A DNA stretch of 8,637 nt, taken from assembly GCA_011051825.1 (NCBI GenBank), contig DRKH01000454.1:1-8637 (forward strand), in the 5' to 3' direction. The DNA comes from Desulfobulbus sp. (GTDB lineage Bacteria > Desulfobacterota > Desulfobulbia > Desulfobulbales > Desulfobulbaceae). The position numbers were made by a program, and so were the translations under genes. The notes beneath the pieces are model-generated. The model was not told the origin of the DNA and did not search any database. It was given only the letters and a program-made list of their open reading frames with translations. Position 1 is the stretch's first letter. Every line of letters starts with the position of its first letter. Below are positions 1 to 5,656 of this stretch, piece by piece.

Positions 1-105
1 AATGTGGACATTTAGAGAAGTGATCTGATTGCATGCAACCGCAAGCGTAGCAGGGCTACGTTGAGGATTGCATAATTGAAGATCGCTTTTCTAAATGTTC
101 AAAGT
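1..105. repeat. Long imperfect inverted repeat / hairpin element downstream of ribE
   Basis: The segment folds on itself around the trinucleotide AGG at 52-54, with base i facing base 106-i. Seen directly: an apical stem 44-51/55-62 containing CGTAGC/GCTACG, a middle stem 33-38/68-73, and an outer stem of 22 consecutive pairs at 5-26/80-101, counting three G-T pairs. A symmetric 6x6 mismatch separates the outer and middle stems. TTGCATGCAA at 29-38 is itself a perfect palindrome. It lies in the non-coding gap after the ribE stop and may continue beyond the left edge. It could be a miniature mobile element, an intergenic repeat, or an RNA structure in the rib transcript. No transposase, terminator T-run or target duplication is visible. 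Confidence 0.75.
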
Positions 106-152
106 GCGCCTCAGAATGCGAAGTTATTGTTGAGCGAGCCCTTAGGGATAGT

Positions 153-809
153 CTATTTCAAAAAACCGTGCTCAGCGAGAAAGGCAGGGTTGATCCTGCT
201 TTCCTGCGTCGTTGAGACCGATTGCTCCGAGAGCAGTTTTTCGACATATTTACCGATAATATCCACTTCAATATTGACTCGGTCACCGGCTTTCAACCCA
301 CCAAGAGTGGTCACGGCAAGGGTATGGGGAATAATGGAAACGGAAAAACGGTTTCCCTCACAACTGTTGACCGTCAGACTGACCCCGTTAATGGTAATCG
401 AACCCTTTTCAATAACATATCTGGTCAGCTTTGGGTCAAGAGAAAAAGTAAACAGGGTAAAATCCCCGGCAGGCCGCCGTTCTTCAACCCTGCCCGCTGC
501 ATCGACATGCCCGCTGACCAGATGCCCGCCCAGCCGGTCACTGAGACGAAGGGCGCGTTCCAGATTAACCCTGCTGCCGACCTCCAGGCCGGAGAGACCG
601 GTTCTGGACAGACTCTCGGGCGAGACATCGACCAGGAACCTGTTGCCGACGATATCACGCGCCGTCAGACAGACTCCGTTGACGGCAATGGATTCTCCCT
701 CTTCCGGATCGGTCAGTTCAAAACCGGCCTCCAGACAGAAAACCATTCCACCACCGGCAGGATGTTTCTCTACCACCCGGCCAACCCCCTGAACAAGCCC
801 GGTAAACAC
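153..809 (-). CDS. ribE: Riboflavin synthase (alpha chain)
   Basis: It makes riboflavin by dismutation of two 6,7-dimethyl-8-ribityllumazine molecules, the last step of riboflavin synthesis in the cytosol. The 218 residues are full family length and show the family's internal duplication. The first barrel starts with MFTGLVQGVGRV and carries SIAVNGVCLTA (40-50). The second starts near GGHLVSGHVD (94-103) and carries SITINGVSLTV (137-147). The C-terminus has the usual trimer-helix region near IGKYVEKLL (185-193). The start codon is GTG at 809-807, with AGGAG six bases upstream inside the end of the preceding TPR gene. Only three bases separate that gene's TAA from this GTG, so the two are almost certainly co-transcribed and translationally coupled. 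Some genomes call this gene ribC or ribB. The usual partners (ribD, ribBA, ribH) are not in the window and may lie to the left. No FMN riboswitch is recognisable nearby. Confidence 0.97.
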   Translation of the reverse strand: MFTGLVQGVGRVVEKHPAGGGMVFCLEAGFELTDPEEGESIAVNGVCLTARDIVGNRFLVDVSPESLSRTGLSGLEVGSRVNLERALRLSDRLGGHLVSGHVDAAGRVEERRPAGDFTLFTFSLDPKLTRYVIEKGSITINGVSLTVNSCEGNRFSVSIIPHTLAVTTLGGLKAGDRVNIEVDIIGKYVEKLLSEQSVSTTQESRINPAFLAEHGFLK

Positions 810-812
810 GCC

Positions 813-1424
813 TTACTCCTGGACCAGGGCCTCGGCCTTCCTGGTAAACTCTTCGGCCAGGCGCTGGTGTTTGAAACCGGCATGAACGGAAGAAACGGTC
901 CGATATGCATCCGCGGCCTCCTGAATCCTGCCCAGCTGGATAAAGAGCTCAGCCATAACGGTGAGCATCTCGACAACGCCCTTGGGATTTTTGGTCAACT
1001 GATAATGCTCAAGCATGTCATAGAGCAACTCCAGCGCCTCATCAAGCCGGCCGAGTTTCCTGTACGCCGCCGCCATCTTCTTATTGAGCGCCAGGGTGGA
1101 AAAAGAGTCCTCCTCTTTTTTACAAATTACAAAGGCTCGTTTGTAATGGTCCAGGGCCATCCCGTATTCTTCTTTTGCCATACAGGTATCACCAAGACGG
1201 TCCGAGGCATTGGCAATCCCGGCCTCGTCTTCCTGCGCTTCAAAACCCTTGAGTGCATTATGAAACGACAGTGCGGCCTCGGAATATTCTCCGGCACTGA
1301 ACTGCGCCCGTCCCTTGACGTAATCAAGCCTTGCCGGATCGTTAATGTCGTCCACTTTTTCATCTTTCTGCGGACTTCCCGCCGGGGACAAAGAACTCAA
1401 TGGCTGAATGCTGTCACTGACCAT
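813..1424 (-). CDS. TPR-repeat protein coupled to ribE
   Basis: A 203-residue soluble protein with no signal peptide or membrane segment. After a low-complexity N-terminus rich in Ser, Pro and Asp (1-30), it consists of about four tetratricopeptide repeats, near 31-64, 68-101, 108-141 and 149-182. The helix pairs show typical TPR spacing, for example AGEYSEAALSFHNAL, KEEYGMALDHYKRAF and LGRLDEALELLYDML. TPRs are protein-protein docking scaffolds; no enzymatic motif is seen. The ATG at 1424 is chosen because AGGAG lies 8 bases upstream. The longer reading from 1484 has no such signal and begins with sequence unlike the rest. The gene ends three bases before ribE and contains ribE's ribosome site, so the two are expressed together, but whether they cooperate functionally is unknown. 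Confidence 0.87.
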   Translation of the reverse strand: MVSDSIQPLSSLSPAGSPQKDEKVDDINDPARLDYVKGRAQFSAGEYSEAALSFHNALKGFEAQEDEAGIANASDRLGDTCMAKEEYGMALDHYKRAFVICKKEEDSFSTLALNKKMAAAYRKLGRLDEALELLYDMLEHYQLTKNPKGVVEMLTVMAELFIQLGRIQEAADAYRTVSSVHAGFKHQRLAEEFTRKAEALVQE

Positions 1425-1506
1425 GATATTTTTCTCCTGCTCTACAATCTTTTTTAAGTTTACAATCCAAGGGAAAAGCCCCACTTCCGCTCAGCAGGAA
1501 CACCGA

Positions 1507-2643
1507 TTATCGCTCCCGGCTGATCTGCTGCACGGCCTCTGTCGCAAGAGCTGCGACCGTGGTCGTTTCAGGATTTCCCCTGGTAAAAATCACAATCTCA
1601 CTGTCGTCCTGCTGCAGGCCCATAATCTGGAACGAGGCCTCATTCGCCTTGATCCGGCCAAGCAGTCTGGCCATCAGACCGCGAACCACCGGGTTGTCAT
1701 GGTTGAGAAAATGAAAAGTCGAATAAAAAGGGGTATTGCGAATCAAATCCGGCCGGGAAGCGGCAATTTCACCAAGTCCCCAGATTGCGGCCTCCTGGGT
1801 TGTGGCATCCCCCATGAAATTGAGAATATGACGGGTAAAGGCACCATATATATCCGGCCGCTGGGCAATAATTGAACCAATGGATTCGACCATCCCCCAG
1901 GGCATGGCCGCAGAATCGTTACAGGCCTCAAATAACCGGTGCAGCAGATCGGCCACCGGGGAAGGTTCACGGGTGGCGACCCGGGCACAAACCTGACCGA
2001 GGATCCAGGCTATTCGATAGCGACCGGCGGCATCGGGTTGATAGAGCAGCCGCTGCAGAAATCGCAGGGTCCTCTTATCGTCAAAGGTCAAGGCCACCAG
2101 AGTATCAACATCGCCCCGGTCAGCCAGTTCCTTGACTTCCCGTTTACTGGTTTTTCTCCTGGGAACAGCGGGATCAGGTTGCGGTTCAACATCCGGAATC
2201 GTCATCCCGGCCCGTGGATCATCGGGACCGGCCTTCGCCTCTGCCTGCTGTTTAACACGAAAACGTTCGGCAATCTCCGCCATTTCCTTATGGAGGCGGA
2301 CAAAATACAGTACACCGCGCACGGCACGGCCGTCCAGATTGCGTTTGGGAACCACCTGATGGGTGATATCGTCGTAATCCTCAATCCGGCCGGTAAGATA
2401 ATCATCTTCCGGCATCAGCTCCCAGGCCAGATCCCACTCATCATTACAGGCATACACCAGGCACTCGACCATAGCGGATCCCAGGTTATGGCCGGTGGTA
2501 TCACAAACATAGACCGCACCGCACTCGCAAGAGCCGACCGGAAACTCGGTCATCTTCCGTTGAGCCGCTTCGGTGGGTCGCCCGACATCCATCCCGCAAA
2601 AGGGACACCAGGGTCTGACCAGTGCTTCGTTCTTATCACTCAT
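1507..2643 (-). CDS. Zinc-ribbon plus HEAT-repeat protein (DVU0298-like)
   Basis: A 378-residue soluble protein. The N-terminus holds four to five cysteines arranged as a zinc ribbon: CPFCG (13-17), then CECG (39-42) and C47. A conserved-looking acidic/aromatic stretch follows at 60-85. A charged, proline-rich linker spans about 131-168. The C-terminal half is alpha-helical with HEAT/PBS-lyase-like repeats, for example YRIAWILGQVCARV (209-222), GMVESIGSIIAQRPDIY (250-266), AAIWGLGEIAASRPDLI (285-301) and VVRGLMARLLGRI (319-331). It resembles the family I know as DVU0298 from Desulfovibrio; that is memory, not a search. HEAT repeats bind proteins, so a scaffold or chaperone-like role is possible, but none is established. 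No clear Shine-Dalgarno precedes the ATG. It lies 82 bases upstream of the TPR-ribE pair, with which it may share a transcript. Confidence 0.85.
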   Translation of the reverse strand: MSDKNEALVRPWCPFCGMDVGRPTEAAQRKMTEFPVGSCECGAVYVCDTTGHNLGSAMVECLVYACNDEWDLAWELMPEDDYLTGRIEDYDDITHQVVPKRNLDGRAVRGVLYFVRLHKEMAEIAERFRVKQQAEAKAGPDDPRAGMTIPDVEPQPDPAVPRRKTSKREVKELADRGDVDTLVALTFDDKRTLRFLQRLLYQPDAAGRYRIAWILGQVCARVATREPSPVADLLHRLFEACNDSAAMPWGMVESIGSIIAQRPDIYGAFTRHILNFMGDATTQEAAIWGLGEIAASRPDLIRNTPFYSTFHFLNHDNPVVRGLMARLLGRIKANEASFQIMGLQQDDSEIVIFTRGNPETTTVAALATEAVQQISRER

Positions 2644-2674
2644 AACAATCAGCTGTACTTATCATAGAAAATCA

Positions 2675-2790
2675 CAGGGGTGCCTTTACCCGAAAACAGA
2701 TGGTTCCGGGTTAAAGTTACCGCCCGGAGTCTCCGCTACGCTCCGCTTACCTGCGGCCAGTCGCGCCTGCACGAATCTACGGCACCCCTG
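2675..2790 (-). repeat. Structured intergenic element closed by a perfect 10-bp inverted repeat
   Basis: CAGGGGTGCC at 2675-2684 is matched exactly by GGCACCCCTG at 2781-2790, closing a 116-base GC-rich segment. Read on the minus strand, the interior can form CCGC/GCGG around AGGTAA, and TCCGGG/CCCGGA around a 12-base loop. It also contains GCGGAG twice, 10 bases apart. It lies between the TPR gene (ends 2849) and the HEAT gene, with its last arm 31 bases before the HEAT start codon. It could be a structured leader, a processing or termination element, or a copy of a dispersed repeat. There is no clean T-run after the closing stem on the minus strand, so it is not a standard terminator. Confidence 0.6.
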
Positions 2791-2848
2791 ATCACCTACA
2801 GGTTTAAGGTAGATGAAAACACATAGTTACAAATCCTGTGACCAGTTA

Positions 2849-3493
2849 CTATTCGGGTGCAGCGGCCAGTTTTTCTTCCAGCGCTTCGGCAAAACGAGAA
2901 TCAACGGAATAGCCGAGTTCGCGGGCCTTGTCCATATGTTTTTTCGACTCGTCGTAGTTACCCTTGAAATACAGGGCCACGGCCAGATTATTCCTGGCCA
3001 TTGCCGAGTCAGGCTCCAGGGTAACCGCCTCACGGGCAGCCTCAACCGCCTTGTCGTCATTCTCGTTCATGGTATAGGCACTGGTCAGGTTGATCCAGGC
3101 GGTCAGCAGTTTGGGGTCGATCTGCACGGCTTTGTCATAACACTCAATAGCCTCTTTAACCCGGTTCTGCTGTTGACGGATAAGGCCGATATTAACATGG
3201 GCCTCCGCCATTTTCGGGGTGATCGACAGGGCCTGCTCGTTGAGGGTCAGCGCCCGGTCGACATCACCCTGATCAAAAAATATCGCCCCGAGATTGATCA
3301 TACTTTCAGCCGATTGATCGTCGAGTTCGATGGCCCGTTCCAGCTCGGCAACAGCCTTGTCAACCTGCCCGACCTGTCGATAAACAAGGCCCAGCTGGTG
3401 ATGCGCCATTACATTATCCGGCTTTTCGGCGCAGATCTTTTCCAGTTCGCCTATAACCGTTTTAATATCAACTTTCTCTTCTTCTACAGACAT
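2849..3493 (-). CDS. TPR-repeat protein downstream of ribF
   Basis: A 214-residue soluble protein built almost wholly of tetratricopeptide repeats. About five are visible, near 28-60, 62-94, 96-128, 130-162 and 164-197. They carry canonical residues, for example AHHQLGLVYRQVGQVDKAV, INLGAIFFDQGDVDRAL, VNIGLIRQQQNRVKEAI and NNLAVALYFKGNYDESK. It has no signal peptide, membrane segment or catalytic motif, so a scaffolding role is the only safe statement. Two ATGs lie close together at 3499 and 3493. AAGGA abuts the first with no spacer but is six bases before the second, so MSVEEE at 3493 is preferred. It is separated from ribF by about 360 bases containing a possible mobile-element remnant, so it probably has its own promoter. 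It is unrelated in detail to the TPR protein at 813-1424. Confidence 0.88.
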   Translation of the reverse strand: MSVEEEKVDIKTVIGELEKICAEKPDNVMAHHQLGLVYRQVGQVDKAVAELERAIELDDQSAESMINLGAIFFDQGDVDRALTLNEQALSITPKMAEAHVNIGLIRQQQNRVKEAIECYDKAVQIDPKLLTAWINLTSAYTMNENDDKAVEAAREAVTLEPDSAMARNNLAVALYFKGNYDESKKHMDKARELGYSVDSRFAEALEEKLAAAPE

Positions 3494-3519
3494 AGTCATT
3501 CCTTAAACAATTCATTTAT

Positions 3520-3549
3520 CTTGTATGGGTCCCGTTTCGGGATGCTCAA
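3520..3549 (-). promoter_or_regulatory. Possible promoter of the TPR gene with palindromic spacer
   Basis: Read on the minus strand, TTGAGC (3549-3544) and TACAAG (3525-3520) are 18 bases apart, each matching the sigma70 consensus at four of six positions. The spacer contains the inverted repeat TCCCG-TTT-CGGGA (3530-3542), placed where a regulator could act. It lies about 27 bases from the preferred start codon. The boxes are weak, so this is only a candidate. Confidence 0.3.
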
Positions 3550-3578
3550 ACATATGTAACTATGCAGGTGGGTGCACG

Positions 3579-3768
3579 ATTTGTAACCGTTCACCAAGAA
3601 TAAAGAATAACATAGTTCACTCATCCTGAAACGGTAAGCGTTTACCAGTACCCCATATCTGTGCAGTCAGGTCAGTGAACTCCAGTTATTTCCATGTGAA
3701 TCCGGCCTGATCGTGCAGAGAGGTAGATAAGCGCAGACTCCGTGGGGTGTCCCTGAACAGTTACAAAT
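3579..3768. mobile_element. 190-bp MITE-like remnant with terminal inverted repeats
   Basis: The left end ATTTGTAACCGTTCAC (3579-3594) and the right end CTGAACAGTTACAAAT (3753-3768) are inverted copies matching at 14 of 16 positions. The 158 bases between them hold no convincing gene, only a small hairpin GGTAA-gcgt-TTACC at 3633-3646. Such ends around a short non-coding core fit a non-autonomous element. The GTAAC start recalls IS66-type ends, but I cannot confirm this and no target-site duplication is visible. The element fills most of the gap of more than 350 bases between ribF and the TPR gene, which otherwise shows nothing recognisable. Confidence 0.45.
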
Positions 3769-3857
3769 TTTATATACTATAGACACAAACAAGCAGGAGG
3801 CAAGTCTTTACAGGTGCAAAGTCATGCAGGACAGCGAATTCCGGGAAAAAAAACCTG

Positions 3858-4829
3858 CTATTTTGACCACTTTTCCTCACAGGAAAACAATCGCTCATCG
3901 CCTGCTTCAAGAAGCACCTGCCGGGCGGTGACGATATCCAGCTTTATCTGGGTAGCCAGCTCTTCGATACCGGAAAACTTCTTTTCACCCCGCAGATAGC
4001 GCAGTAGATTAATCTTGATGGGATGGCCGTATATATCGCTGTCAAAATCAAAAATATGGGTTTCCGCAACCAACCGGTTTTCCCCGAAAGTCGGATTATA
4101 TCCGATATTGGAAACTCCGCCATAGACCTTGCCCTTATAGACAACCTGGGTCACATAAACTCCGCGTTTGGGACAGAGATCATCTTCACTGATCTTCAGA
4201 TTGGCAGTGGGAAACCCGAGTTCCCTGCCTCCACGCTGCCTGCCCCGCTGGACTTCTCCACGAATCTGATAATACCGGCCAAGCAGCCGCCTGACATCCT
4301 GCATTCGGCCCTCACTCACCAGCTCTCTGATCTTGGTACTGGAGACGAGCATACCATTTTCATAATGGGCATCAACCATGGTCACGGGAAAACCCAATAT
4401 CCGACCCCGTTCCTTGAGAAAATCAATATTTCCCTGCCGTCCTTTCCCGAACGCGTAATCATAGCCGACAACCAGTTCCCTGACACCAATAACCTGCACA
4501 AGGATTTTATCCACGAAATCACCGGCCGAGGTAGCGGCAAGTTCACGGTTGAAAGGCAGGATGACAAGAACATCAATCCCGGCAAGTTGAATGAGCTCAA
4601 TTTTCTGTTCAGTAGTTGAAATCAACCTGATCCCGTCCGGGCGCAGTACCTTGAGCGGATGCGGATCAAAAGTAACGGCTACACTGGTCCCGGAATGTCG
4701 ATAGGCCTTGCCCACGACTTCGGAGAACAACATCTGATGCCCGAGGTGGACCCCGTCAAAGTTGCCAATGGTCACGAAAGCCCTGGGAAACGGCTCCTGT
4801 ATCTGTTGTAAATCAGTGTATATTTCCAT
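3858..4829 (-). CDS. ribF: Bifunctional riboflavin kinase / FAD synthetase
   Basis: It phosphorylates riboflavin to FMN and then adenylylates FMN to FAD, both with ATP, in the cytosol. The 323 residues are normal length with both domains intact. The N-terminal nucleotidyltransferase domain shows IGNFDGVHLGHQ (21-32, the HxGH-type site), TFDPHP (53-58), VGYDYAFGKGRQG (121-133) and SSTKIR (163-168). The C-terminal flavokinase domain shows GRELGFPTAN (201-210, the PTAN motif), RGVYVT (222-227), NIGYNPTF (241-248) and the acidic ETHIFDFDSDIYG stretch (256-268). The ATG at 4829 has AGGA five bases upstream. It is followed by a T8 run at about 3846-3853 without a strong hairpin. It diverges from the tRNA-Leu unit; its own promoter could not be placed in the 228 bases before it, where I see no gene, only a 12-bp palindrome GGAAATATTTCC (4995-5006). 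Confidence 0.97.
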   Translation of the reverse strand: MEIYTDLQQIQEPFPRAFVTIGNFDGVHLGHQMLFSEVVGKAYRHSGTSVAVTFDPHPLKVLRPDGIRLISTTEQKIELIQLAGIDVLVILPFNRELAATSAGDFVDKILVQVIGVRELVVGYDYAFGKGRQGNIDFLKERGRILGFPVTMVDAHYENGMLVSSTKIRELVSEGRMQDVRRLLGRYYQIRGEVQRGRQRGGRELGFPTANLKISEDDLCPKRGVYVTQVVYKGKVYGGVSNIGYNPTFGENRLVAETHIFDFDSDIYGHPIKINLLRYLRGEKKFSGIEELATQIKLDIVTARQVLLEAGDERLFSCEEKWSK

Positions 4830-5057
4830 TATCTTCCTGAACCGCTCAAATCAATTACGCCCTGATTTTATCGGACTTGTGCATATAAGCGGTGCTACCG
4901 GTGCGCTCCATGGTAAAGCGGGATATGTACCCTACCTGAGCAAAACACGCAAACAGTTCATGGCATCAAAGGCAATTTCCAGGCCGCTTTTTCAGGAAAT
5001 ATTTCCCGCGCATATTAAGCTGCCGATGAATTTTATGGACAACGGCTAAAGAAATGC

Positions 5058-5086
5058 TTGACAAAAAATCGTTTGGAGTGCATATT
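5058..5086 (+). promoter_or_regulatory. Sigma70-type promoter of tRNA-Leu
   Basis: A perfect -35 box TTGACA (5058-5063) is followed after 17 bases by CATATT (5081-5086), which matches the -10 consensus at four of six positions. Transcription would begin a few bases before the tRNA 5' end at 5097. Confidence 0.75.
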
Positions 5087-5096
5087 CTCACCTCGT

Positions 5097-5183
5097 GCCG
5101 AAGTGGCGGAACTGGTAGACGCGCTAGGTTCAGGGTCTAGTGGGCGTATGCTCGTGGGAGTTCGACTCTCCCCTTCGGCACCA
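5097..5183 (+). tRNA. tRNA-Leu (anticodon CAG)
   Basis: An 87-base class II tRNA decoding CUG. The acceptor stem GCCGAAG (5097-5103) pairs perfectly with CTTCGGC (5173-5179); the discriminator is A and CCA is encoded (5181-5183). The D-arm region has the usual leucine sequence TGGCGGAACTGGTAGACGCG. The anticodon stem CTAGG/TCTAG frames the loop TTCAGGG, with CAG at 5131-5133. A long variable arm (GGGC/GCTC) follows, then a perfect T stem GGGAG/CTCCC around TTCGACT. It stands alone with its own promoter and terminator. The 3' end of such genes is a common integration site, and a recombinase-like remnant lies about 190 bases downstream. Confidence 0.98.
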
Positions 5184-5193
5184 CTTAATTTTC

Positions 5194-5233
5194 AAGGCTT
5201 TATCCCGCAGGTAGCGGGATAAAGCCTTTTTTT
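5194..5233 (+). terminator. Rho-independent terminator of tRNA-Leu
   Basis: A perfect 15-bp stem, AAGGCTTTATCCCGC (5194-5208) with GCGGGATAAAGCCTT (5214-5228), closes a 5-base loop and runs into seven Ts (5227-5233). It starts 11 bases after the tRNA CCA. Confidence 0.95.
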
Positions 5234-5313
5234 GTGTCTTCCGGGTTTCCATCTTCTCTTGCTATCTTTTTCTAAAAAAGTAGGTGGTGGTTGGGCTAGT
5301 TCTCTTCCCCTAC

Positions 5314-5329
5314 CTGAATAGTTACAAAA
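5314..5329 (+). repeat. Solo copy of the GTTACAAA end repeat
   Basis: CTGAATAGTTACAAAA matches the right end of the element at 3753-3768 (CTGAACAGTTACAAAT) at 14 of 16 positions. No inverted partner is seen nearby, so it may be a solitary remnant or a separate protein-binding site. Confidence 0.4.
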
Positions 5330-5352
5330 AGTAGAACAAAAGTGGAACAAAA
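5321..5352 (+). repeat. Tandem short direct repeats upstream of the recombinase remnant
   Basis: GTAGAACAAAA (5331-5341) is followed directly by GTGGAACAAAA (5342-5352), with one mismatch in 11. The preceding GTTACAAAAA is a looser third unit. They lie 22 bases before the remnant's ATG. Direct repeats beside a recombinase gene can be arm-type integrase sites; that role is inferred here. Confidence 0.4.
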
Positions 5353-5373
5353 AATCTGGTCCATACATAATCG

Positions 5374-5455
5374 ATGGCACGCTTCCTCAAACGAAAAACC
5401 AAAAACAGCTGGAGTTACAGCCACCGTTCGTATCAAGGGGCCCCCTTCTGTCTGA
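5374..5455 (+). pseudogene. Frameshifted N-terminal remnant of a tyrosine recombinase (integrase)
   Basis: From the ATG at 5374 the reading is MARFLKRKTKNSW. One base after that Trp codon, another frame continues (5414-5452) as VTATVRIKGPPSV, followed by TGA. Joined across the one-base slip this gives the pattern MA-F-KR...SW-VTATVRIKG, which is how many phage and island integrases begin (a basic start, then W-x-x-x-A-x-V-R-x-K-G). Beyond 5455 no frame continues the domain, so only about 26 codons survive. The position just after tRNA-Leu and its terminator fits an integrase of an element inserted at the tRNA 3' end. The identification rests on a short motif seen by eye, so it is moderate at best. 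The rest of 5234-5585 holds no supportable gene. Confidence 0.45.
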
Positions 5456-5585
5456 TCTCGGCGACTAAACTGCCCCTCCCCCTGCCCTCCTCTTTGAAAT
5501 GTCGTCTTTTTAACGTAGCAACACCATCTCATAAAAATCATTCCGCAACCATCAAGCCCCCGGCCGAGCATACATTTTGGAAACA

Positions 5586-5630
5586 CATTTGACAAAATGC
5601 ATATCATTTCGTAAAATGATTTTCCAAATC
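5586..5630 (+). promoter_or_regulatory. Palindromic operator array over the ATPase promoter
   Basis: Two copies of CATTT-N4-AAATG lie in tandem, 19 bases apart: 5586-5599 (spacer GACA) and 5605-5618 (spacer CGTA). The second extends to ATCATTT/AAATGAT (5603-5620). A third, weaker palindrome GATTT-TCC-AAATC follows at 5618-5630. The first covers the -35 box and the second covers the -10 box. This is the arrangement expected of a dimeric repressor site. The regulator is unknown and no repressor gene is in the window. Confidence 0.6.
5589..5617 (+). promoter_or_regulatory. Strong sigma70-type promoter of the AAA ATPase gene
   Basis: Perfect TTGACA (5589-5594), a 17-base spacer and TAAAAT (5612-5617, five of six). 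Predicted transcription starts near 5624, giving a leader of about 33 bases before the ATG at 5657. Confidence 0.8.
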
Positions 5631-5656
5631 GCCAGCGAATCCACAGGGGATATGCC

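Noticed and set aside
222..1457. Long plus-strand open frame of 411 codons
   Set aside because: It lies antisense to ribE and the TPR gene, whose products are clear family members. Its sequence is low-complexity in character and matches nothing I recognise.
1425..1484. Upstream start for the TPR protein at 1484
   Set aside because: No ribosome site there, whereas the ATG at 1424 has AGGAG eight bases upstream.
1939..2667. Plus-strand open frame of 242 codons opposite the HEAT gene
   Set aside because: Mirror frame of a real gene, with no recognisable domain or ribosome site.
2813..3559. Plus-strand open frame of 248 codons opposite the TPR gene
   Set aside because: The minus-strand reading gives regular TPR repeats, so this is a shadow.
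3795..3999. Strong AGGAGG (3795-3800) on the plus strand followed by an open frame (GTG 3814) into ribF, after an AT-rich TATACT
   Set aside because: Spacing to the start is too long (about 13 bases), no -35 box is present, and the frame is antisense to the ribF 3' end.
4762..5049. Plus-strand open frame of 95 codons between ribF and tRNA-Leu
   Set aside because: Overlaps the ribF start, has no ribosome site and no recognisable domain.
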